Shown piece by piece: positions 1 to 6,941 of a stretch of 11,055 nucleotides of DNA. This DNA is from Bacteroidales bacterium (lineage in GTDB: Bacteria > Bacteroidota > Bacteroidia > Bacteroidales > UBA12481): positions 1 to 11,055 of the forward strand of contig JAQWAJ010000025.1 of NCBI GenBank assembly GCA_028707745.1, written 5' to 3'. Made by a program: the position numbers and the translations under genes. The notes under the pieces are model-generated. The model was not told the DNA's origin. It was given only the letters and a program-made list of their open reading frames with translations, and searched no databases. The first letter of the stretch is position 1; each line of letters starts with the position of its first letter.

Positions 1-527
1 TCAAAGTACTGAAGAATTTCATCCATCGTGAACTGCTCAGTTGATGGTTGTATTCCATCTATTAGTTTCAACGTCAATTCTTTATCTGAAATACCCCTGA
101 GCTCTGATGGCGATTCGTTCCATAAAAGCATAAACCGGCTGTCAGGCGGAAATTCACGCACGATCTCTTTGGCTTTGTTTTTTGCTTTGACCAGTAGAGA
201 TTCACCCTGGTTGGTCAAGGTCATGCTCTGCGAGTTATCCACGAATAATCCCTGTATTGAGGCAGGAGATCCGGGTGCTGATTTTGTGGATTGAATGACC
301 GGCTGTGCAAAGGCGATAATCAGACAGGCCATCGCAATCAGACGAAGGAGTAACAGAAGAAGGTCTGTCAGCTGGTTCCTCTTCCGGTAAGTGTTTTTTA
401 CCTCATCCAAAAAACGTAAGGAGCTGAAATATATCGTTTTCGTCTTCCTGAAATTCAGAAAGTGGATCAGGATGGGAATGGCTAATAAAAACAGGCCATA
501 CAGAAATAATGGTTGTTGAAAAACCAT
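1..527 (-). CDS. BatA-like double-transmembrane / vWA protein, 3'-truncated by window edge
   Basis: The first 175 codons are present and the rest lies beyond position 1. The N-terminus matches the aerotolerance-regulator N-terminal (BatA, double-transmembrane) family: a hydrophobic segment at about residues 6-24, then HFLNFRKTK and FSSLRFLDE, a basic stretch (YRKRNQ), and a second hydrophobic segment at about 55-75. A von Willebrand A-type region starts at about residue 92 and carries the metal-binding DxSxS motif as D97-N-S99-Q-S101. Such proteins sit in the inner membrane with the vWA part probably periplasmic; their molecular role is poorly defined. The ATG lies 3 nt after the stop of the TonB receptor gene, so it is the third gene of the operon and probably depends on the upstream promoter. 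The family is well supported. Whether it is a stress-type Bat protein or one of the longer BatA-domain proteins common in Bacteroidota cannot be decided without the C-terminus. Confidence 0.82.
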   Translation of the reverse strand, partial: MVFQQPLFLYGLFLLAIPILIHFLNFRKTKTIYFSSLRFLDEVKNTYRKRNQLTDLLLLLLRLIAMACLIIAFAQPVIQSTKSAPGSPASIQGLFVDNSQSMTLTNQGESLLVKAKNKAKEIVREFPPDSRFMLLWNESPSELRGISDKELTLKLIDGIQPSTEQFTMDEILQYF

Positions 528-530
528 AAG

Positions 531-2963
531 CTAGAAAGTTGCCTGCAATTTAAGATTTAGACGCCTTCCTGTCAAATAATTCGGCACCGCATATTGCCGG
601 TTGTTGATGTCGCTGATCCAGATATGAGAGATGGTATTGTTGATATCCAGCAGGTTGAAAACTTCCAGGCTTATCCATAAAGAGTTGAAATTTTTCAAAT
701 ACTTTTTGGCGGACTTTTTGTTGCCATCAATCAGGACTTTTGAAAAACCGATATCCACGCGGCGGTATGGAGGGATTCTTAGTGATGATTTAAGTGTCTG
801 ACTTCCGGGCGGGCCAAATGGCAAGCGTGATCCGAACTGCAGATTCAGATGGGCTTTGTAATCCTTGTTGTTTGGCAGGTAATCCTGAAAGAACAGACTG
901 ACATTGACCCGCTGATCCGTTGGCCGCGCAATGTAACCCACCGTATCTCCTTCAATGTCTTCCTGGGTTTTCATGATTGAGAGGTTCGCCCACGAATCAA
1001 TTCCGGGGACAAATTCGCCATTCACCTTCAGATCGAATCCTGCGGCATATCCTGTGGCACAGTTCGACCCGTAATAACGGATTCTTACGTTGTCGACTTC
1101 GTAGGGTACAAGGTCCCATAAGTATTTGTAATACAGCTCAGTGGTGAACTTGAACGGCCTGTCCCAGGTGATAAAGTAGTAATCCGTTCCGAACACAAAG
1201 TGCATCGATTTCTGAGCCTTCACATCCGGATGTATCTGGCCGCTAAGGTCCCTGAATTCTTTGAAGAATGCCGGTTGATTGTATGAACCGGCAGAAAACC
1301 TGAACTGAAGGTCGTTTTTGTCGGCAGGTTGGTAAGCAATGCTTGTTCTCGGACTGACCAGAAACTCATTGTTGATATCGGTATAAGTACTTCGGATTCC
1401 TCCTGTAACAATGATCCTCCCTTTTTTTAATTGTTTCTCCCAGGAATCGCTGATATACCCGTTAACCTGGTTAGGTTCGAGCGAAGTCCGTGCAAAATGC
1501 GTATTGCTGAGGTTAACCAACGAATCGGTATAGGGTAGGGAATATCCGGCCGAATCAAGCATCATCCACTCTTCAATGTTATCGGAAATAGAACTGTGCT
1601 GAATACGGGCTCCCCATTGCAAATTATTCAATGATGACTGATAACTTCCTTTGTAGTCGAAGCTAAAAACATTGGCATTCAGCTTGTTGCGGGCATGGTC
1701 GATATAAGTTCCAACACCAATATTCATGATGCTGTCGGCATAGGTACTGGAGTTAAGGCTATTGTCGAGTTCATTCAACGCATACTGACCCTGAATATCA
1801 AAAGATTCGGATTCCTGCGTGCGAAAGCCCGACACGATCCATTTCATTTCGAGCTTGTCATTCGGCTTATAGGCGGCTGTAGCTGCACCCATGTAAGTGG
1901 TAAACAGATCTCTTTCTTTTCCGTCGAACCATATTTCGAGCTGTTTGGCGTCTTTAACCACTCCAAATGAGGTTACCCGGTATTCCGGTTTAAAATCGTA
2001 TTGGTTGTTTGAAATATTGCCCAGAAAACTCAGCTCCCAATCAGGAGTCAGGTCATAAGTCAGATAGGTCTGGATGTCCGCAAACCTGGGATCATAATTA
2101 CCTTCAGTCTCCAGACTGTTCAGCAAGTACTTATTTGTCTTGTACCTGACTCCGGTAATGTAGGATAACCTTTTATCGGAACTGATCCCTTCAACATGAA
2201 AGGTTCCGCCCATGAGGCTCATCGATGCAGAACCGGCAAATTCAGTGGGTTTTCTATATCTGATATCCAAAACTGAAGAAAGTTTGTCTCCATACCGGGC
2301 TTCAAACCCGCCTGAGGAAAACAGAACAGAACCAACAAGATCCGGATTGATAAAGCTCAACCCTTCCTGCTGTCCCGACCTGACTAAAAAGGGTCTGTAT
2401 ATCTCGATGTCATTGACATATACCAGATTCTCATCGAAATTACCACCTCTAACCGAATATTGTGACGACAACTCGTTTGACGAGGAAACGCCGGTCATTT
2501 TCTTCACGATTCCTTCGAAGTTACCCGATGGATCAGGAAGAATGAATACCAGTTTGGGATCAATCCTTGTCAGGTTTGCTCCTGGATCTCGGTCGGGCCT
2601 GATCACAGCCTCCCTGAGTGATTCTACTGATTTTTCGAGCGTGATGTCATATCGAATATTGTCGGGGTTCCGGTAATCTGATGATTTAATGGTCCGTTCA
2701 ACGCGTTTGTAACCGACCCTTGAAAGCGCCAGCGTATAATTCTCCTGGCTTTTCAAAACTAACTGATAAAATCCAGATGAAGATGAACGAGCCCCCAGGG
2801 TGGTGTTTTTAACTGCGATATTGACTTCCTCAATGGGTAAACCATTTTCATCATGCACATATCCGGAAATTTTAATGGAGTTCTGTCCATAGACAAAGTT
2901 CCCGTAAAGTAAAGAAATACAGGATATTACCAGTAAGCGATATCTGAAATGGTTCTTGGTCAA
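531..2963 (-). CDS. TonB-dependent outer-membrane receptor with carboxypeptidase-regulatory-like domain
   Basis: This is an 810-residue outer-membrane active transporter; the substrate is not evident. From the TTG at 2963 the product starts with a basic n-region (TKNHFRYR), a hydrophobic core (LLVISCISLLYG) and a cleavage-like NFVYGQ, a normal signal peptide. A carboxypeptidase-regulatory-like Ig domain follows (about residues 30-115, GYVHDENGLPIEEVNI). Then comes the TonB plug (about 125-240, with MTGV, YSVRGGNFDENLVYVNDIEIY and SGGFEARYGDKLSSVLDI), then the beta-barrel to the end. The C-terminus RRLNLKLQATF ends in Phe, as expected for the BAM recognition strand. An upstream in-frame ATG at 3023 would add 20 hydrophilic residues before the signal peptide and overlap the previous gene by 56 nt. 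The TTG starts 4 nt after that gene's stop, so I prefer it. No SusD partner lies next to it, so this is not a canonical SusCD pair. Confidence 0.93.
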   Translation of the reverse strand: MTKNHFRYRLLVISCISLLYGNFVYGQNSIKISGYVHDENGLPIEEVNIAVKNTTLGARSSSSGFYQLVLKSQENYTLALSRVGYKRVERTIKSSDYRNPDNIRYDITLEKSVESLREAVIRPDRDPGANLTRIDPKLVFILPDPSGNFEGIVKKMTGVSSSNELSSQYSVRGGNFDENLVYVNDIEIYRPFLVRSGQQEGLSFINPDLVGSVLFSSGGFEARYGDKLSSVLDIRYRKPTEFAGSASMSLMGGTFHVEGISSDKRLSYITGVRYKTNKYLLNSLETEGNYDPRFADIQTYLTYDLTPDWELSFLGNISNNQYDFKPEYRVTSFGVVKDAKQLEIWFDGKERDLFTTYMGAATAAYKPNDKLEMKWIVSGFRTQESESFDIQGQYALNELDNSLNSSTYADSIMNIGVGTYIDHARNKLNANVFSFDYKGSYQSSLNNLQWGARIQHSSISDNIEEWMMLDSAGYSLPYTDSLVNLSNTHFARTSLEPNQVNGYISDSWEKQLKKGRIIVTGGIRSTYTDINNEFLVSPRTSIAYQPADKNDLQFRFSAGSYNQPAFFKEFRDLSGQIHPDVKAQKSMHFVFGTDYYFITWDRPFKFTTELYYKYLWDLVPYEVDNVRIRYYGSNCATGYAAGFDLKVNGEFVPGIDSWANLSIMKTQEDIEGDTVGYIARPTDQRVNVSLFFQDYLPNNKDYKAHLNLQFGSRLPFGPPGSQTLKSSLRIPPYRRVDIGFSKVLIDGNKKSAKKYLKNFNSLWISLEVFNLLDINNTISHIWISDINNRQYAVPNYLTGRRLNLKLQATF

Positions 2964-2967
2964 AGAG

Positions 2968-3612
2968 CTACTTGTTTTTGAATTCACCGTTTTTGAGCGC
3001 TTTAAAGAACTGGGCCCACGCAAGCGGATTGGTTATTGTAACAGGAGGTAATTGTCCTGCCCAATATAAACGGTCGTTGTAAGAGTTCATTGTGTTTCTA
3101 AAGCCCATTGTTGGTGTTGCCGGGGCATTCAGCAACAAAGACCTTAATTGCATGGCATTCAGGTTTTTTTCAGCACGATCCTTATCGGTAACCGGCAGTT
3201 TATAGGCCAGTACAGCCTCTTTAAACCGCACATAATTCCTCTCCCAGGGAGATACCCGGGTTTCTCTGAGGAGGATGGTGTCCTCAACCATAGTGATCGG
3301 GATATAAGGGAATTCCACCATAAAGGTATCCTTGACAATCAGCTTTGCATATTTGAATCCGACAGCCCTGAAAAGTATGGTGTCATTGACCTCGGCCGGA
3401 AAATTGAAATTACCGTTCAGATCACTGGCTGTTCCCAGTTTTTTATTGACCAATATGATATGAACATAAGGAACCGGCTGAAGGCTGTCGGTCAGCGTAC
3501 GGCCAGTTAAATGGATAATATTGGTCTTTTCTTCGGTTTGCCCGTACATCTGGGGCAAAGAGAGAAACAACAGCAATACCAGGCTTAATGTTTTGATCTT
3601 TGTGATACTCAT
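2968..3612 (-). CDS. Secreted carboxypeptidase-regulatory-like domain protein
   Basis: The product is 214 residues from the ATG at 3612. It has a clear signal peptide (MSITKIK, a Leu-rich core, then PQMYGQ). A carboxypeptidase-D regulatory-like Ig domain covers about residues 32-115, seen in the pattern IHLTGRTL, PVPYVHIIL, LGTASDLNGNF and ILFRAVGFKYAKL. The C-terminal 95 residues are mostly helical-looking and polar and I do not recognise them. An in-frame ATG at 3648 falls inside the promoter and would put 12 residues before the signal peptide, so it is unlikely to be the start. It is the first gene of the operon and ends 4 nt before the receptor start. The domain is the same kind as the one at the receptor's N-terminus. 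That suggests a periplasmic or outer-membrane-associated accessory to the receptor, but this is inferred only from domain type and operon position. Confidence 0.85.
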   Translation of the reverse strand: MSITKIKTLSLVLLLFLSLPQMYGQTEEKTNIIHLTGRTLTDSLQPVPYVHIILVNKKLGTASDLNGNFNFPAEVNDTILFRAVGFKYAKLIVKDTFMVEFPYIPITMVEDTILLRETRVSPWERNYVRFKEAVLAYKLPVTDKDRAEKNLNAMQLRSLLLNAPATPTMGFRNTMNSYNDRLYWAGQLPPVTITNPLAWAQFFKALKNGEFKNK

Positions 3613-3619
3613 GTGAACG

Positions 3620-3649
3620 CAAATATACCTTAAAACGATTGCCTTCAAA
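3620..3649 (-). promoter_or_regulatory. Bacteroidota-type promoter for the receptor operon
   Basis: On the minus strand TTTG (3649-3646) is followed by 18 nt and then TATATTTG (3627-3620), a full match to the TAnnTTTG -7 consensus of the Bacteroidota primary sigma factor. Transcription would begin only about 3-4 nt before the ATG at 3612, so the mRNA would be leaderless or nearly so. It supports the 3612 start over the 3648 one. Confidence 0.68.
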
Positions 3650-3668
3650 CAAAATTATGGTACTTTTG
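3639..3668 (+). promoter_or_regulatory. Bacteroidota-type promoter for iorAB
   Basis: TTG (3639-3641), a 19-nt spacer and TACTTTTG (3661-3668) match the TTG-N17-20-TAnnTTTG consensus. The predicted leader to the ATG at 3716 is about 40 nt. This promoter shares 11 bp with the opposing promoter of the receptor operon, so polymerase binding to the two should be mutually exclusive or coordinated. Confidence 0.68.
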
Positions 3669-3670
3669 CT

Positions 3671-3697
3671 AAGGGCAGCACATGATTAGCTGCCTTT
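3671..3697 (+). promoter_or_regulatory. Hairpin at the 5' end of the iorAB leader
   Basis: AAGGGCAGC (3671-3679) pairs with GCTGCCTTT (3689-3697) across a 9-nt loop, giving 9 pairs including one G-U. T-rich sequence follows (TGCTTTT, 3698-3704). The stem sits at or just after the predicted transcription start. It could stabilise the transcript 5' end or act as a weak attenuator. The function is unknown and the stem is short. Confidence 0.35.
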
Positions 3698-3715
3698 TGC
3701 TTTTAAAACAGAGAA

Positions 3716-5317
3716 ATGATGGAACAACTCGTTTTGCTTGGTGCTGAAGCTATAGCTCAGGGCGCACTGGATTCAGGGATTTCAGGGGTCTATGCCTATC
3801 CCGGAACTCCATCTACGGAAATCACAGAATACATACAAAATAACCGGTATGCCCTCGAGCAGGGGATTCACAGCCAATGGTCGGCTAATGAAAAGACGGC
3901 CATGGAAACTGCCCTGGGTATGTCGTATGCAGGAAAACGGTCAATTGTGTGTATGAAACATGTCGGACTGAATGTTGCTGCCGATAATTTCATCAATTCT
4001 GCCATTACAGGAGTCAATGGCGGTTTGATCGTAGTTGTGGCCGACGACCCCTCGATGCATTCGTCTCAGAATGAACAGGATTCCCGGTTTTATGCTGATT
4101 TTGCCCTCCTGCCGGTGTTGGAACCAACAACCCAACAGGAAGCATACGACCTTGTTTTCGCCGGATTTGAACTGTCTGAAAAATTCAGTCTGCCTGTGAT
4201 GATGCGCATAACCACCAGGTTATCTCATTCCAGGGCATCGGTAAAAAGACGTGTTGTCAAAGAACAAAATGGTCTTAAAATGCCATCAGATCCCCGTCAA
4301 TTTGTCCTCCTCCCGGCAATCGCCAAAAAGCGCTATAGAAATCTGCTCGGATTGCAACCTGCTCTGATACAAGCATCTGAAGATTCTATGTTTAACCAGG
4401 ATTATCCGGGATCCGATAATTCTGTTGGGATTATTGCCTGTGGTATAGCCTATAATTATGTAGCGGAAAATTTTCCCAACGGGATTCCCTATCCGGTACT
4501 GAAAATCAGTCAATATCCGGCTCCGGTTGAAAAAATCAGAAAATTAACGCAAACCTGCAAACAGATATTGGTTCTTGAAGAGGGCTATCCGCTCATTGAA
4601 AGAAGCTTGACCGGAATCTTAAATTATTCTCCGGTTCCAGTACATGGGCGGCTGGACGGAACGATTCCCCGTGATGGTGAGTTGAATCCGGATATTGTGG
4701 CAACGGCTTTGGGCATGGAGACTATAAACGGGCCAGCGGTTCCTGAATTTTTAGCCAATCGTCCGCCCTCCATGTGTAAGGGATGCGGGCATATAGATAC
4801 CTACAACGCATTGCTCGATGCAATAAAACCTTTTGGTACCGGACGGACTTTTTCAGATATAGGTTGTTATACTTTAGGAGCCCTGCCTCCTCTCGAAGCC
4901 ATCAATTCATGCGTCGATATGGGTGCTTCGGTTACCATGGCAAAAGGCGCTGCTGATGCGGGGCTTCTTCCGGCTGTTGCTGTCATCGGGGATTCAACCT
5001 TTACTCATTCGGGTATGACCGGATTACTTGATGCAATCAATGAGAATAGCCCGATTACCGTGATCATCTCCGATAACGAAACCACTGGAATGACCGGTGG
5101 ACAAACCTCTGCGGCTCATGGGCGACTGGAGAGTATTTGCCTCGGTTTAGGTGTTCCCCCGGAACATTTGAAACTCATAATCCCGCTGAAGAAAAACCAT
5201 GATGAAAATGTTCAGGTCATAGCCGGCGAACTGAATCATCAAGGTATTTCTGTGATTATCAGCCGGCGCGAATGCATTCAAACTGCCATCAAACACAAGA
5301 AAGTTCAAAATTCCTGA
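3716..5317 (+). CDS. iorA: Indolepyruvate:ferredoxin oxidoreductase alpha subunit, short form without ferredoxin domain
   Basis: The 533-residue catalytic subunit binds thiamine diphosphate and oxidatively decarboxylates arylpyruvates (from Trp, Phe or Tyr transamination) to aryl-acetyl-CoA with reduced ferredoxin. The cytoplasmic enzyme works with IorB. The N-terminal pyruvate-oxidoreductase domain shows AYPGTPSTEITEYI near residue 30 and WSANEKTAMETALG. A middle transketolase-C-like part follows. The C-terminal TPP-binding domain has CKGCGH (354-359) and a GDS...N thiamine motif (G425-D-S to N454), followed by GMTGGQTSAAHGR. The protein stops soon after ISRREC, the point where archaeal and many bacterial IorA proteins continue into two 4Fe-4S clusters. 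No Cys-rich motif is present and iorB starts 14 nt later. Two consecutive ATG codons open the gene (3716, 3719) and either may be used. No in-frame damage is seen. The family assignment is strong; substrate range is inferred from the family. Confidence 0.94.
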   Translation: MMEQLVLLGAEAIAQGALDSGISGVYAYPGTPSTEITEYIQNNRYALEQGIHSQWSANEKTAMETALGMSYAGKRSIVCMKHVGLNVAADNFINSAITGVNGGLIVVVADDPSMHSSQNEQDSRFYADFALLPVLEPTTQQEAYDLVFAGFELSEKFSLPVMMRITTRLSHSRASVKRRVVKEQNGLKMPSDPRQFVLLPAIAKKRYRNLLGLQPALIQASEDSMFNQDYPGSDNSVGIIACGIAYNYVAENFPNGIPYPVLKISQYPAPVEKIRKLTQTCKQILVLEEGYPLIERSLTGILNYSPVPVHGRLDGTIPRDGELNPDIVATALGMETINGPAVPEFLANRPPSMCKGCGHIDTYNALLDAIKPFGTGRTFSDIGCYTLGALPPLEAINSCVDMGASVTMAKGAADAGLLPAVAVIGDSTFTHSGMTGLLDAINENSPITVIISDNETTGMTGGQTSAAHGRLESICLGLGVPPEHLKLIIPLKKNHDENVQVIAGELNHQGISVIISRRECIQTAIKHKKVQNS

Positions 5318-5331
5318 AATTAATTGATCAG

Positions 5332-5910
5332 ATGAAGACAGATATCATTTTAGCAGGAGTTGGCGGCCAGGGTATCCTGACAATTGCCGCCGCTATTGGA
5401 TTTGCTACCCTTTATGAACACAAATTCAGCAAACAATCTGAAGTCCATGGCATGAGCCAGCGCGGAGGTGCAGTACTATCGCATCTGCGGATATCAGATA
5501 AACCTATAGCTTCCGATCTAATCCCGCTGGGGAAGGCCGACCTGATCCTTTCAGTGGAACCCATGGAAGCCTTGAGATACCTCCCTTTCCTGACTAAAAA
5601 CGGATGGGTGGTTACCAATTCGGTCCCTTTCGAAAATATCAGCGACTATCCGTCAATCGGTAAAATCAGGGAAGAATATGATAAATTGCCCAATGCCGTT
5701 TGGATTGATGCAGAACAAATTGCAAAAGAGTGCCAATCTCCGAAAGCATCCAATATTGTGATGCTTGGAGCTGCTTCTGAATATCTGTGCTTCAGCTTCG
5801 ACTCACTGAAAGTCGGAGTGGAACAGGTGTTTAAAAGAAAAGGGACAGAAGTGGTGGAGGCAAATATCCTGGCTCTTGAAGCCGGAAGGAAATTTTCCTC
5901 CAAAATCTGA
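5332..5910 (+). CDS. iorB: Indolepyruvate:ferredoxin oxidoreductase beta subunit
   Basis: The product is 192 residues and matches the gamma-type domain of 2-oxoacid:ferredoxin oxidoreductases. It begins with a glycine-rich GVGGQGILT (residues 9-17), followed by the conserved EVHGMSQRGGAV (37-48) and SVEPMEALRYLPFL. It forms the IorAB complex with the upstream product. The ATG at 5332 lies 14 nt after the iorA stop. An in-frame ATG at 5272 would overlap iorA and add 20 unrelated residues before the glycine-rich strand, so the later start is chosen. It contains no iron-sulfur motif, so it does not supply the clusters missing from IorA. It is cotranscribed with iorA. The gene ends 8 nt from the convergent nucleotidyltransferase gene. 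Confidence 0.94.
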   Translation: MKTDIILAGVGGQGILTIAAAIGFATLYEHKFSKQSEVHGMSQRGGAVLSHLRISDKPIASDLIPLGKADLILSVEPMEALRYLPFLTKNGWVVTNSVPFENISDYPSIGKIREEYDKLPNAVWIDAEQIAKECQSPKASNIVMLGAASEYLCFSFDSLKVGVEQVFKRKGTEVVEANILALEAGRKFSSKI

Positions 5911-5918
5911 CCTTACAG

Positions 5919-6824
5919 CTACCAGAGTTTTTCGGGATACAAGCCTTTTTTATACATCTCCGTGATCTTTTCCTGAACATGTGGCTTGTCAGCCTGATAG
6001 GTTACTCCAAACCATTGAGCATTGCTTTCAAGTACCTTAACAGCAATGGTTTGGGATTTGATCAGCAGGTTAACTGCATACGGAATAAAGAATTCCGATT
6101 TTAATTCATTGCCCTTTTGTTTCAGAAACTCTTCGAATAAGGTTTGGAAATAGGGGAGAATAGCCGGTGTGAAGCCCCAGAAATTCATAGAAACGATTTC
6201 GTTCCCAACCAGATTGAATTCTTTTTCGTTTTCGTCGAGAAAAATGATCGTACCGTTCTTCCGTTCGATGTGAGTTCTTTCAACAACACCGGTCAGGGTC
6301 ATTTTGTCATCAACAGAGCAAATTCCGCGCGCAACAGCCCCATTTTCAGATAACGTGTTAGAAATATTATATCCGACCATCGACTGGGATGCAACCGCTT
6401 TTGAATCGAGGGCTGACAGAAATTCGGCCATCACCTTGAACGCATCTGTACCATAATAATCATCTCCGTTAATCACCGCAAAAGGCTCGGTAAGAAGCCT
6501 GGCAGCAGCCAGAACAGCATGGCCCGTGCCCCAGGGTTTTACACGATCGGGATTTACACCGATCCCTGAAGGAATATCGGTAAGCCTTTGCACTGCATGC
6601 TCAACGGTGATGAATTTCTTATATCTGTTTGCGAATAACTCGTAAAAATCGTCCACAATCTCTTCCCTGAGAACAAAAACGACCTTGCCAAATCCTGCCT
6701 GAATAGCATCATACACCGAATAATCAATGATCGATTCCCCGTTTGGCCCCATGGAATCCATCTGCTTAAGTCCTCCGTAACGGCTACCCAGTCCGGCAGC
6801 CAACACCACTAAAGTTGGTTTCAT
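5919..6824 (-). CDS. Sugar-phosphate-type nucleotidyltransferase
   Basis: The 301-residue cytoplasmic enzyme has the NTP_transferase fold and would join an NTP to a phosphorylated sugar or similar small molecule, releasing pyrophosphate. The signature nucleotide loop LAAGLGSRYGGLKQ is at residues 8-21. Further conserved points are MGPNGESIIDYSVYDA, KPWGTGHAVLAA (about 97-108) and the metal-binding VINGDDYYG, with D121 and D122. There is no left-handed beta-helix acyltransferase extension, unlike GlmU. Similar Bacteroidota proteins often sit beside a small-molecule kinase of the aminoglycoside-phosphotransferase type, which is not visible here. The substrate is therefore unassigned. An in-frame ATG at 6881 would add 19 residues (MIMVCRRLLFL...) before the first beta strand and would swallow the likely promoter; the start at 6824 fits the family. 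The gene stands alone and is convergent with iorB. Confidence 0.88.
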   Translation of the reverse strand: MKPTLVVLAAGLGSRYGGLKQMDSMGPNGESIIDYSVYDAIQAGFGKVVFVLREEIVDDFYELFANRYKKFITVEHAVQRLTDIPSGIGVNPDRVKPWGTGHAVLAAARLLTEPFAVINGDDYYGTDAFKVMAEFLSALDSKAVASQSMVGYNISNTLSENGAVARGICSVDDKMTLTGVVERTHIERKNGTIIFLDENEKEFNLVGNEIVSMNFWGFTPAILPYFQTLFEEFLKQKGNELKSEFFIPYAVNLLIKSQTIAVKVLESNAQWFGVTYQADKPHVQEKITEMYKKGLYPEKLW

Positions 6825-6848
6825 CTGTTGTAATATTTGATCAGGCCA

Positions 6849-6856
6849 CAAAAATA
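6849..6856 (-). promoter_or_regulatory. Candidate -7 element for the nucleotidyltransferase gene
   Basis: TATTTTTG on the minus strand (6856-6849) matches TAnnTTTG and lies 24 nt before the ATG at 6824. The nearest TTTG upstream (6882-6879) is 22 nt away, longer than the usual 17-20, so the -33 element is doubtful. Confidence 0.38.
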
Positions 6857-6894
6857 GTAATCTGCGACAAACCATAATCAAATGATTTGAGCAA

Positions 6895-6922
6895 TTACGG
6901 AAACAGGTAATTTGTATATTTG
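6895..6922 (+). promoter_or_regulatory. Candidate promoter for the small HTH gene and lipoprotein gene
   Basis: TATATTTG (6915-6922) is a full -7 match, 19 nt before the ATG at 6942. Upstream at a 17-nt spacing is TTA (6895-6897), one mismatch from the TTG -33 core. The leader would be short, about 15 nt. It would drive both the small HTH gene and the overlapping lipoprotein gene. Confidence 0.5.
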
Positions 6923-6941
6923 AATATAAATATCTAAAACT

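Noticed and set aside
2212..2676. 154-codon open frame on the plus strand inside the TonB receptor gene
   Set aside because: It is antisense to conserved plug and barrel sequence, with no promoter, signal or recognisable domain.
531..3023. SusC-type polysaccharide utilisation locus
   Set aside because: No SusD, glycoside hydrolase or sensor gene flanks the receptor, and the next gene is a BatA-like protein.
3148..3510. 120-codon open frame on the plus strand
   Set aside because: It is a shadow of the secreted carboxypeptidase-regulatory-like gene, which has a signal peptide and promoter.
5300..5332. Possible frameshift hiding a ferredoxin domain of IorA
   Set aside because: Only 14 nt separate the iorA stop from iorB, and no cysteine motif appears in any frame there.
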